A stretch of DNA of 64,000 nucleotides from CAVXHQ01 sp963761735. GTDB lineage: Bacteria > Pseudomonadota > Alphaproteobacteria > Rhodobacterales > Rhodobacteraceae. Position 1 is the first letter of the stretch; every line of letters begins with the position of its first letter. Shown here in pieces: positions 16,872 through 24,406 of the stretch. Position numbers and translations under genes: made by a program. The notes beneath the pieces are model-generated. The model was not told the origin of the DNA. It worked only from the letters and a program-made list of their open reading frames with translations, and did not search any database. Location: contig CAVXHQ010000006.1 of assembly GCA_963761735.1 (NCBI GenBank), forward strand, positions 1-64,000. Reading direction: 5' to 3'.

Positions 16872-17437
16872 AAAAACCGGTGCAGCGCGCGTGGCGTCAT
16901 GATCCGCAACGCGTTGTCGCGCAACCTGAAATGCCGCCACAGATGGAACGCCGCGTGACACGCGGCCAGAACGGCCAGCGCGTAAAACTCGATCGAATGC
17001 ACGAGGCCCACAAGGTCGTTGGCCGCCGGCAGATCCAGCGGTACGGCAATCGGCACGATCCCCCCGGCCCAAAGCTGCACGGCGGACGTCACGCCAAGGC
17101 CAAAGCCCGTCACCGCGACGCCGAAAAGACCCCAGATCAACGTCCTGTGCAGCAGGCCATGAACGGTGCGGGCCCAAGGCGGCAGCTTTGGGCCGGGCCG
17201 TGACGCAAGGCCGCGGCGCAGGTAGTCCACCGTCCAGAACAGCGCACATGAAACGAATATCAGGCCCAGCACCGAATGCAGATGCACCGCCCAGGGACCC
17301 ACCCGCTGCACATCGCGCGGCTGCACCAGCGTAAACCACACGAACAGCGGCAGTACCGTCCAATGCACGGCCTTGAGCCATGTCCGGCGCTGCGGCGCGC
17401 GGCGTGTCAGCCACGACAGGATGGAAACGGATGTCAT
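16868..17437 (-). CDS. Small cytochrome b-like membrane protein (upstream copy)
   Basis: A 189-residue four-helix membrane protein of the cytochrome b561/Ni-hydrogenase b-type family. Histidines lie in KAVHWTVLPLFVW, VHLHSVLG, HGLLHRT and AAFHLWRH. The C-terminal DNALRIMTPRALHRFL repeats in the following gene. ATG 17437 is chosen over a TTG two codons upstream; no strong ribosome site is seen for either. It lies between the SPFH gene and its paralogue within the leftward cluster. Confidence 0.65.
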   Translation of the reverse strand: MTSVSILSWLTRRAPQRRTWLKAVHWTVLPLFVWFTLVQPRDVQRVGPWAVHLHSVLGLIFVSCALFWTVDYLRRGLASRPGPKLPPWARTVHGLLHRTLIWGLFGVAVTGFGLGVTSAVQLWAGGIVPIAVPLDLPAANDLVGLVHSIEFYALAVLAACHAAFHLWRHFRLRDNALRIMTPRALHRFL

Positions 17438-17557
17438 GGCCAAGACACGGCCAGCGAAAGGAATGGGTTTCGGGCGTCGTGCCCGGCGCAGACCCCCCGC
17501 AGTGCGGTGACGCCCGCTGTCCTCAATCTCAATCCTTCGACCCTCAAAGCCGCGGCC

Positions 17558-18667
17558 TCAGGCTCCGGGTGGCGGCGGCGGTGGCGGCGCCACGGTGAAC
17601 AGGGTGGCAAGGCCCGCGACCTCGCCCGCCTTGAGCCATCCGTCCTGACCGGCGGTCCAGACGGTACTGTCCCGCTTGATCTGACCGCTGGCGATCATCT
17701 GGCCCATGGTCGCGCGGCTGAACGGGCCGGTGGTCTGGCCGTTGGTTGCGACGTGCCAGACGGCCTCGACGGGGGGCGGCGGCGGCGCGGGGGGGGCGGG
17801 GGTCGGCGCGGGTGCCGCGCCCCAGGGACCGGCGATACCGCCGGCCATCCCCATGCCGACGCCCATCCCCATGCCCATCCCGGCGGCGCCTTCGTTGGCG
17901 GCGGCGATCGTCATCGCCTCGGCTGCCGAAAACTGCGCGTATCTGTTCAGGTCGCCCGCGATGCCCATCGACGTCCGTTTGTCCAGAACCGCCTCGATGG
18001 CGGCAGGCAATGATATGTTTTCAATATAGAATTCTGGGATCGAAAGACCGTACCCCTTGATCGTCGGCGCAATCGCATCGGTGATGAGTTTCGACAGATC
18101 GCGGGTGTTCGCGGCCATGTCGAGGACCGGAATACCGGAGGAGGCCAGCACGCGGGACACCTCCTGCACCATGATATTGCGCACCTGAAAGCTGATTTCA
18201 TCGGCGGTAAATTCGCCATCGGTGCCGACGATTTCCGTCATGAACAGACCGGCATCGGCGACCCGCATCGAATAGGTGCCAAAGGCGCGGATGCGCACGG
18301 GGCCAAACTCGGGATCGCGGCACATGATCGGGTTCTTGGTGCCCCATTTGTTATCGTTGAAGCGGGTCGTGTCGACAAAATAGATCTCGGACTTGAACGG
18401 GCTCTGAAATCCGTGGTCCCAATGTTGCAGGGACGTCATGATCGGCATGTTGTTGGTTTCGAGCTGGTACAGCCCGGGCGTGAACACATCCGCAAGCTGG
18501 CCTTCGTGGATGAACACCGCCGTCTGCCCCTCGCGGACGGTCAGCTTGGCGCCGTATTTGATTTCATGACCGTAGCGCTGAAACCGCCAGACCATGGTGT
18601 CCTGCGTGTCGTCCGTCCATTCGATGACGTCGATGAACTGGCCGGAAAGGAAATCGAGGATGCCCAT
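17558..18667 (-). CDS. SPFH/band-7 protein with C-terminal GYF_2 (DUF4339) domain
   Basis: A 369-residue protein. Residues 1-240 form an SPFH core of the YdjI/virion-core-like type (MGILDFLSGQFIDVIEW, GQTAVFIHEG, DTTRFNDNKWGTKNPI). A Met/Gly-rich run and a proline-rich linker follow, then a GYF_2 domain (VEAVWHVATNGQTTGPFSR, GWLKAGE) and a poly-proline tail. SPFH proteins scaffold membrane microdomains; GYF_2 domains bind peptides. With the zinc-ribbon protein downstream it matches the ydjG-ydjI pair of Bacillus. GGAGA precedes the ATG, and a TATAAT lies upstream, so it may have its own promoter. Confidence 0.8.
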   Translation of the reverse strand: MGILDFLSGQFIDVIEWTDDTQDTMVWRFQRYGHEIKYGAKLTVREGQTAVFIHEGQLADVFTPGLYQLETNNMPIMTSLQHWDHGFQSPFKSEIYFVDTTRFNDNKWGTKNPIMCRDPEFGPVRIRAFGTYSMRVADAGLFMTEIVGTDGEFTADEISFQVRNIMVQEVSRVLASSGIPVLDMAANTRDLSKLITDAIAPTIKGYGLSIPEFYIENISLPAAIEAVLDKRTSMGIAGDLNRYAQFSAAEAMTIAAANEGAAGMGMGMGVGMGMAGGIAGPWGAAPAPTPAPPAPPPPPVEAVWHVATNGQTTGPFSRATMGQMIASGQIKRDSTVWTAGQDGWLKAGEVAGLATLFTVAPPPPPPPGA

Positions 18668-18696
18668 GGGATGCGTTCTCCAAAAATTCTGTCGTC

Positions 18697-18729
18697 ATTA
18701 TATAGGGGATCGGGCGCGCCGTGCAAATC
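18697..18729 (-). promoter_or_regulatory. Candidate promoter of SPFH gene
   Basis: On the minus strand a perfect TATAAT (18697-18702) lies 30 bases before the SPFH ATG. TTGCAC is found about 18 bases upstream as a weak -35. The -10 match is notable in this GC-rich sequence; the -35 match is poor. Confidence 0.45.
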
Positions 18730-18754
18730 GCCGGGCGCCGGGTGAAATCGCGAA

Positions 18755-19744
18755 CTAGAGGGCGCTGACGGTCCGGTCGCCGATAAGCTCTCGGGCGATT
18801 TCGCGCGCAATCGGGGCGGCCTCGGCCGCTGTCATGCCGGGCGACAGGCGGCGGTCGTAGAGCATCCGCAACAGCAATTCGTCATGGGTGGTCAGCAGGC
18901 CGAACTCCTCGTCGTCATTGAAGATCGACGGGCGGGCCGTGGGGCTGTCGTTGGCAAGGCCCATGGCCTGCGCCATCTCCTCGTGCAAACACGACAGGCG
19001 CAACAGATCGGGATGCTCGCCACGCACGAGGATGACCGCCTGCGCATACTCGGAGCTGCCGCCTTCGGAAAACGCGATGGCCAGGCACAGCGTGTCGCGC
19101 GGCGCCCGCAGAAAGGCGCGGACCGAACTTTCGGCGATGCCCGGGACCAGTTCGCGCAATCGCGGGGCGAACGCGGCGCGGTCGTCCTCGTTCAGGACGA
19201 GAACGTGGAAATTCGCTTCCGTGTCCGCCGGCGCGATCGGCACGCCGGTCAGGCGCGACAGGCGGGCGGCAAAGGTGGTTATGGAATTGGCGTCGCGGGC
19301 GCGCTGTTCGGCGGGCACGGTGGCGCCGAATTCGACGCTGAGGCGCACGGGACGTTCCCAGCGGCGCAGACGGCTGACGGTGGCCTGCGCGCTCAACTCT
19401 CCGGCGGCATCGAGGCGGTATTCGTCGAACAGCGCGATGCGCACGAAATTGCGGGTCAGCATCACATCGGTGAACGGCGTATCCGGCCCGCCGCCGTCGC
19501 CGCGAATGAGGCCCTGCGTCAGCAGCCGCTGTTGCAGGCGGGCGTAATAGGCCGTGAGCGCGATGCTCTCGGGCGACCGCTCGGGGAGGGGGGCCGTGTC
19601 CGGGCGTGGCACCGGGCGTTCCGTGGGCGGTACCGGAGCGACGGCGACCTCGGGCACCGGCGCCGCCGCGCAGGCTGCAAGCGCCGCAAGGCACAGTGCC
19701 CCCCACGGGGCCGTCCGTCGAAAGTGAGGTTTGCGCCGGGTCAT
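18755..19744 (-). CDS. DUF2927 lipoprotein
   Basis: A 329-residue protein with a lipoprotein signal peptide (lipobox LAAC near residue 25) and a proline-rich linker. It then carries the DUF2927 region, containing WERPVRLSVEFGA, LSRLTGVPI and a C-terminal CLHEEMAQAMGLANDSP. That last stretch includes HEEMAQ, which resembles a metallopeptidase-like His-Glu motif (HExxx). It is probably anchored in the outer or inner membrane facing the periplasm. It lies between telA and the SPFH gene, 67 bases from telA; DUF2927 genes in this position suggest a role in the same envelope module. Confidence 0.78.
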   Translation of the reverse strand: MTRRKPHFRRTAPWGALCLAALAACAAAPVPEVAVAPVPPTERPVPRPDTAPLPERSPESIALTAYYARLQQRLLTQGLIRGDGGGPDTPFTDVMLTRNFVRIALFDEYRLDAAGELSAQATVSRLRRWERPVRLSVEFGATVPAEQRARDANSITTFAARLSRLTGVPIAPADTEANFHVLVLNEDDRAAFAPRLRELVPGIAESSVRAFLRAPRDTLCLAIAFSEGGSSEYAQAVILVRGEHPDLLRLSCLHEEMAQAMGLANDSPTARPSIFNDDEEFGLLTTHDELLLRMLYDRRLSPGMTAAEAAPIAREIARELIGDRTVSAL

Positions 19745-19811
19745 GTCTGCGCCTTGATCAGGGACCGGTCGGGGGCCAGACTCTCTGTGTATGCCGCCGG
19801 CCCCCGCGCCG

Positions 19812-21008
19812 CTAGCCCCGCGGACCGGTTGCGCCGCCGACCGTGTCGCCCATGCCGGTGCCCCGCGCCGATGCCGAGGCGAGCGTGTCCTTCAGTTCGC
19901 TTTCCATCTTTTGCAGATCGGCCTCGGCGGCGGCGCGGCTCTTCTTGCCTTCGTCGGCGATTGCCAGGCTTTCGTTGATCGTGGCGATCAGGTTCGCGTT
20001 GGCGGCCTTCACCGCCTCGATGTCGAACACGCCGCGCTCCATTTCGGTGCGGATCGTCTTGTTGGCACTGCGCAGGTTTTCCGCGTTCGAGGTGAGCAGC
20101 TCGTTCGTCAGATCGTTGGCCTCGCGCACGGCCGTGGCGGCCTCGCGCGAGCGTTGGATGGTCACGGCCTGTGCCAGCTGGGTTTCCCACAGCGGAACGG
20201 TGTTCACGAGCGTCGAATTGATCTTGGTCACGAGGCTCTTGTCGTTTTCCTGCACCAGACGGATCGATGGCAGCGACTGCATCGTCACCTGCCGCGTCAG
20301 TTTCAGGTCATGCACCCGGCGTTCCAGGTCGTCGCGCGCCGATCGGATGTCGCGCAGTTCCTGCGCCTTCATCACGCCCTGATCTTCGGGCGCGGCCTGT
20401 ACCTCGGCCTCCTTGGCGGGGATCGTCGTGGCATCCAGATCGCGCAGTTTCTCCTCGCCTGCCGCAATATACAGCGCCAGCTCGTCATAGAACGCGAGGG
20501 TTTTGTCATAGAGCTGGTCGAGGCTTTCGATGTCTTTCAGCAGTGTGTGTTCGTGGTGCAGAAGTTCGGTCGTGACACTGTCGATCTGGCCCTGCACCTC
20601 TTCGAACCGGGCGGTGAACTTGGCAAAGGGGGCCGCGCGGCCGAGGAGTTTCTCCCACCACGACCGCTCGCGGCGGACATCGAGTTCGCTGATCGAAAAG
20701 CCGCGGATGGTGGTGACGATACCCCGCAGCGAATCGCCTGCGGGACCCACGTCCTTGTTGCGCACACCGGCCAGCATCGCCTGCGATATGACCTGCAATT
20801 CCGACTGGGCCGACGCGCCGAACGAGACGATGGAATTGGTGTCGTCCATATCGAGCTCATTCATCCGGCGGCGGATCTCGGCGCCGACCTCGGGGGGCGC
20901 CTCGGCGAGGGGAACGACGGACCCTTGCGGTTCCGCCAGCACCACGGCTGTCACTTTTTCAACTTCGGAAACGCGCGAGGCGGCTTTTTCCTGAGTGGTT
21001 TCGGCCAT
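19812..21008 (-). CDS. telA: TelA/KlaA family toxic-anion resistance protein
   Basis: A 398-residue, mostly helical cytosolic protein of the TelA family. The core contains SWWEKLLGRAAPFAKF, LDQLYDKTLAFYDELALYI and the conserved LPSIRLVQENDKSLV plus VPLWETQLAQAVTI. Family members were first linked to tellurite resistance, but most now appear to act in general envelope or metal stress with XpaC. Here xpaC is the gene immediately upstream (61-bp gap), the standard pair. Coiled-coil content is high. Confidence 0.88.
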   Translation of the reverse strand: MAETTQEKAASRVSEVEKVTAVVLAEPQGSVVPLAEAPPEVGAEIRRRMNELDMDDTNSIVSFGASAQSELQVISQAMLAGVRNKDVGPAGDSLRGIVTTIRGFSISELDVRRERSWWEKLLGRAAPFAKFTARFEEVQGQIDSVTTELLHHEHTLLKDIESLDQLYDKTLAFYDELALYIAAGEEKLRDLDATTIPAKEAEVQAAPEDQGVMKAQELRDIRSARDDLERRVHDLKLTRQVTMQSLPSIRLVQENDKSLVTKINSTLVNTVPLWETQLAQAVTIQRSREAATAVREANDLTNELLTSNAENLRSANKTIRTEMERGVFDIEAVKAANANLIATINESLAIADEGKKSRAAAEADLQKMESELKDTLASASARGTGMGDTVGGATGPRG

Positions 21009-21069
21009 TTATTGTCCTTTTTCGATCCGGCCCTGACGGGGCGATGTGTCGCAGGCCCGCCGGGCCGGC

Positions 21070-21972
21070 TTATTCCAGGGTCACGCCTTCGCGGCGCAAC
21101 CGGTCCCGCAGGACCTTGATTTCGACGTCCATCTCATCGCGGTCGCCGGTCAGCATCGCATCGGTCTGCGCCGCGAAATTGCTTTCGAGATCGCCCAGCA
21201 GCGCTTCGTAATCGCTGCGCGCAGCGGCGTCGCGGCTGCGGGCATAAAGATCGGCGAACTTTACCGAGGCATCGCGCGCGCCCATCAGATAGACCGACAG
21301 GTATTTGCGCGCTGCCGTCAGATCGCGCGGGTCTTCTTCGACGGTGCGGATCATCTTGCGCGCCACGGCGCCGAAGGCCGCGACGCGGGCCTCCAGGGCG
21401 CGGTCCCCGAGGGTCGCGATATGGTCGGCCATGGCGGCAAGATAGGTTTCCGCCTCGTCGACGACACGCGCGACGCGGTCCTGCTGAAAGGTGTCGATGC
21501 CGTCCATCCGCTTGTCGTGCAACGGATCGATCCCGAAGGCCACGAGGTGCAGCGCGCCCGCGACCGCCCCGTACAACACGCTGGCGAGGATGCCGCTGTC
21601 GCCGGTATAGGCGGCAAGGGCGGTGCCCGCGCCGGTCAGCGCCGTCGCCAGCATCTTGCGCGGCAGGGCGGGTCTGCGCGCGACGGGACGGGCGTTGAAC
21701 GCGGCCTCGGCGCGCAATCCCTCACGCAGCAGCCATGCGGCCAGGATAAGGGCGGCGGCGGCAACCAGTGACAGGGCGAGCGAAGCGGCCCCCTCGTTCA
21801 GGGCCAGCACTGCCAGCAGCGGGCCGGGCACGAACAGGGCACCTGCCTTGCGTCCCGCCCGTGACACTGCGCGCTGTTCGGCACGGGCCTCGCGAACCGC
21901 CGTTTCCGCCGGCGTGGCGGTGTCCGCCGCTGCCGCGCCGGGGCTGAAGGCGCCACCGAACCGTCTGGCCAT
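21070..21972 (-). CDS. XpaC family protein (5-bromo-4-chloroindolyl phosphate hydrolysis protein)
   Basis: A 300-residue protein: basic, Ala-rich N-terminus, two or three hydrophobic segments (residues about 45-85 and 100-150), and a helical cytosolic C-terminal half with MDGIDTFQQDRVARVVDEAE and RKYLSVYLMGARDASVKFADLY. This is the XpaC family, whose genes pair with telA across bacteria. The historical name comes from a colony phenotype; a direct phosphatase role is not supported by the sequence. It starts three bases after the small membrane gene upstream. Confidence 0.82.
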   Translation of the reverse strand: MARRFGGAFSPGAAAADTATPAETAVREARAEQRAVSRAGRKAGALFVPGPLLAVLALNEGAASLALSLVAAAALILAAWLLREGLRAEAAFNARPVARRPALPRKMLATALTGAGTALAAYTGDSGILASVLYGAVAGALHLVAFGIDPLHDKRMDGIDTFQQDRVARVVDEAETYLAAMADHIATLGDRALEARVAAFGAVARKMIRTVEEDPRDLTAARKYLSVYLMGARDASVKFADLYARSRDAAARSDYEALLGDLESNFAAQTDAMLTGDRDEMDVEIKVLRDRLRREGVTLE

Positions 21973-21975
21973 GAC

Positions 21976-22185
21976 CTAGCCTCCGATCCAGCCGGTGACG
22001 ATGCCGAACAAGAGGGCCAGCAGCAGCGCGAACGACAGGTTCTTCAGGGCGGCGGGCATGGCGGGTTCTTTCGACTGGGTCACGAGGGGGTCGGGGGTTT
22101 CATGGCGCGTAAGCGCCGCGTGCACCGATGTCAGGGCCACCGCGACCAGCGCCGCTATGGCAACGACGAAAAGCAGCCGGATCAT
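21976..22185 (-). CDS. Small two-helix membrane protein, first gene of XpaC-TelA cluster
   Basis: A 69-residue protein with hydrophobic segments at each end (MIRLLFVVAIAALVAVAL and LSFALLLALLFGIVTGWIGG) and a short polar middle. I do not recognise the family. ATG 22185 is chosen because AAAGGG lies ten bases before it; an in-frame TTG at 22206 would add seven residues. It ends three bases before the xpaC ATG, so it is likely a conserved accessory of that operon. Confidence 0.6.
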   Translation of the reverse strand: MIRLLFVVAIAALVAVALTSVHAALTRHETPDPLVTQSKEPAMPAALKNLSFALLLALLFGIVTGWIGG

Positions 22186-22742
22186 TGCAACAGGGCCCTT
22201 TCGCAATAACTACGCCGGGAATGCGTGCCGCGTTTTCGCAACAGCGCGTGACGCACCGGACAATATAGTCAGTGTGCCCGTAATTGCAGCCCCCTCGCAA
22301 GGATGCCTGCCGCAACCGAGGCTGTAAGGCCTGCATTCATCCGATCTGATGATACCCGCAGATGCCATGTTCGGCACGCCGCTCACCCGGAAAGACGCAT
22401 CGCAATCTTGCGCAAAGCACGGTCACCTGTCGCCGCGCGTCGGTTTCGGCCTCGGTTTTGCGGGCCGCCGGCGTGGTGCCGTGCCGTCCGGGGGCCGCTG
22501 CGTCCCGTCGCGGGATTTCGCGAATGCGCCCGGCGTCCGGCTCTTGGCCGATCCGGGTCCCGACGCCGATCCTGCGCCGAACGTGGACCCCGATGACGCG
22601 GCGGACCCGGATTTTGCCGCGCCGCGCGGTGCTGTTTTTCCGGCCGTCGCGGATTTGCCGGTTGCGCCGGTCGGTCCATCGTCCCCGGTGCGCCGGACCC
22701 GGCTGACGAAGGCCCGTGGCGTGGTTTTCCCGCCTGCGCCGC
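22186..22742. other. Intergenic region with weak promoter and low-complexity frame
   Basis: This 557-bp stretch holds no confident gene. A TATATT on the minus strand (22262-22267) could be the -10 of the XpaC-TelA cluster, with no good -35. A basic, Gly/Ala/Pro/Lys-rich open frame occupies 22423-22746 on the minus strand and may be a displaced C-terminal tail of rluB (see separate entry). The opposite-strand frames here look like shadows of it. Confidence 0.4.
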
Positions 22743-22746
22743 TCAC
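22423..22746 (-). other. Low-complexity open frame, possible shifted C-terminal tail of rluB
   Basis: A 107-codon frame begins with GTG overlapping the rluB stop (GTGA) but lies in another frame. It contains no folded-domain signature and ends RRRPAKPRPKPTRGDR, very like the long basic Arg/Lys/Pro/Gly tails carried by rhodobacterial large-subunit pseudouridine synthases. Either it is a coupled small ORF or, more likely, the true end of rluB displaced by a one-base shift. Confidence 0.35.
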
Positions 22747-23702
22747 GGATCTTTCCTGACGTGCGCCTTTGCCACCTGCGTCCTCGGGCCGACGCGCGCC
22801 TTTGCCCGTGCTGCCCTGCCAGTGCCCGCGCCGTCACGATGCAGTCCGCGTGTCGGCTTGCCCGTCGCCGTGCCCGAATCTTCCGCCTTCATTGCCAGAC
22901 CGAGCTGATCGCGCAAAACCCGCGGCTTTATCTCCTCGATTTCTCCGGCGGGCAGATTGCCCAGCTGAAACGGCCCGTAGGACACCCGGATCAGCCGGTT
23001 CACGACCACGCCGATGGCCTCCATCGCGCGGCGGATCTCGCGGTTCTTGCCTTCGCGCAGCGCCACCGTCAGCCAGGCGTTCGCGCCCTGCTGACGGTCG
23101 AAGGTTACTTCCATCGGCTGAAAATGCGTGCCGTCGTCGATCGTGATCCCGGTGCGCAGTTTTTCCAGCGACGGTTCGGAAACCGAGCCGTTGATCCGCA
23201 CCCGGTAGCGGCGCAACCAGCCGGTCGAGGGCAGTTCCAGGCGACGTTTCACCGCGCCGTCGTTGGTCAGCAACAGCAGCCCCTCGGAGGTGATGTCGAG
23301 ACGTCCCACCGGATTGACCAGGCCGATTTCAGCGGGCAAGCCGTCGAAAATCGTCGCGCGCCCCTTTTCGTCGCGCGCCGTCGTCACCAGCCCCGTGGGT
23401 TTATGATAGAGCCAGACACGGGCACGTTCCGGCGCGGGCAGCGGCTTGCCGTCGACGGTGATCCGGTCACCGCGGGCGACGTTCAGGGCGGGCGAGGTGA
23501 TGGTGCGGCCGTTCACACCGACGCGGCCCTCCTCGATAAGTTTTTCCGCATCGCGCCGGGACGCAATGCCCGCCCGCGCCAGCACCTTGGCGATTCTATC
23601 GCCTGTCCTGCCGGCGATCCGATCGTCCCTTTTGTCGGCGCCCCTGTCGCGGGGCACAGTGTCGGGATCGGTTTTCGGGCGGGGGGTGCGGGGTTTGGCC
23701 AT
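22743..23702 (-). CDS. 23S rRNA pseudouridine synthase RluB-like
   Basis: A 319-residue RsuA/RluB/E/F-family enzyme. An S4 RNA-binding domain (RIAKVLARAGIASRRDAEKL, VNGRTITSPALNV) at about residues 36-85 precedes the catalytic domain, with the active-site Asp in VGRLDITSEGLLLLTNDGAV and the closing GKNREIRRAMEAIG. It isomerises uridine in 23S rRNA (RluB site U2605 by analogy). Both ends carry basic low-complexity extensions. The reading frame stops at 22743, but a basic tail continues in another frame, so the C-terminus may be truncated by a frameshift. Divergent from tadA. Confidence 0.85.
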   Translation of the reverse strand: MAKPRTPRPKTDPDTVPRDRGADKRDDRIAGRTGDRIAKVLARAGIASRRDAEKLIEEGRVGVNGRTITSPALNVARGDRITVDGKPLPAPERARVWLYHKPTGLVTTARDEKGRATIFDGLPAEIGLVNPVGRLDITSEGLLLLTNDGAVKRRLELPSTGWLRRYRVRINGSVSEPSLEKLRTGITIDDGTHFQPMEVTFDRQQGANAWLTVALREGKNREIRRAMEAIGVVVNRLIRVSYGPFQLGNLPAGEIEEIKPRVLRDQLGLAMKAEDSGTATGKPTRGLHRDGAGTGRAARAKARVGPRTQVAKAHVRKDP

Positions 23703-23817
23703 GCGGATCGCTTAGCCGGTTTTACAGCCGCGCGCCAGCGGGCGGTGGCGGCACGGAATTGCCGCACGACAGAGTTTGGCCTTGTCAGACGGGCGCTGGT
23801 TGCGCCACTCAAGGTCC

Positions 23818-24270
23818 ATGTTCCGCTCTTACATGGATATCGCGCTGGCCGAGGCGCGGGCCGCCGCACAGCGCGGCGAGGTGCCCGTCGGCGCGGTGAT
23901 CGTCGCGCCCGCGGGAACCGTGCTGGCGCGCGCCGGCAACCGGTGCCGCGAGCTGGCGGACCCGACGGCCCACGCCGAAATGCTCGGCATCCGGGCGGCT
24001 TGTGCCGCCGCGGGCTCCGAAAGACTGGTCGGCGCCGCCCTGTATGTGACCCTCGAGCCTTGTGCGATGTGCGCCGGTGCCATCGCGGCGGCGCGTGTGG
24101 CGCGGGTGTATTATGGCGCCGACGATCCCAAATCGGGCGGCGTCGCGCACGGCGCCCGGGTGTTTGCGCATCCGCAGTGCCATCATGCCCCCGAGGTCTA
24201 TCCGGGAATCGGCGAGGATGCGGCGGCCAGGCTGTTGCGCGCATTCTTTGCGGGACGGCGCGGGGCGTAG
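23818..24270 (+). CDS. tadA: tRNA adenosine(34) deaminase
   Basis: A 150-residue zinc deaminase. HAE at residues 52-54 supplies a zinc ligand and the catalytic Glu; PCAMC at 81-85 gives the two zinc cysteines. It converts A34 to inosine in tRNA-Arg(ACG). ATG 23818 is chosen by family length; AAGG lies just upstream. Divergent from rluB, a common rhodobacterial arrangement. Confidence 0.93.
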   Translation: MFRSYMDIALAEARAAAQRGEVPVGAVIVAPAGTVLARAGNRCRELADPTAHAEMLGIRAACAAAGSERLVGAALYVTLEPCAMCAGAIAAARVARVYYGADDPKSGGVAHGARVFAHPQCHHAPEVYPGIGEDAAARLLRAFFAGRRGA

Positions 24271-24278
24271 CTGCGGAT

Positions 24279-24311
24279 GCCTCCGGCGGGGATATTTAAG
24301 GCAGGATGAAG
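24279..24311 (+). repeat. Rhodobacterales-type intergenic motif after tadA
   Basis: The stretch GCCTCCGGCGGGGATATTT at 24279-24297, followed by AAGGCAGGATGAAG, resembles a short motif seen after many genes in Rhodobacterales genomes, from general familiarity with those genomes. Its role is not settled. It supports the taxonomic assignment. Confidence 0.55.
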
Positions 24312-24406
24312 GGGGCCGCGCGCGTCAGGGCGGGTCTTGCGGTAGCGGGCAGGCGGTGGGGCGCGGGCGTCTCGACTTTGGGAGGCGGGGGGCGGATACT
24401 GCGGCC

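Noticed and set aside
22337..22837. 166-codon Arg-rich minus-strand frame after rluB
   Set aside because: It overlaps rluB in another frame, is extremely Arg-rich, and looks like a shadow of the low-complexity tail.
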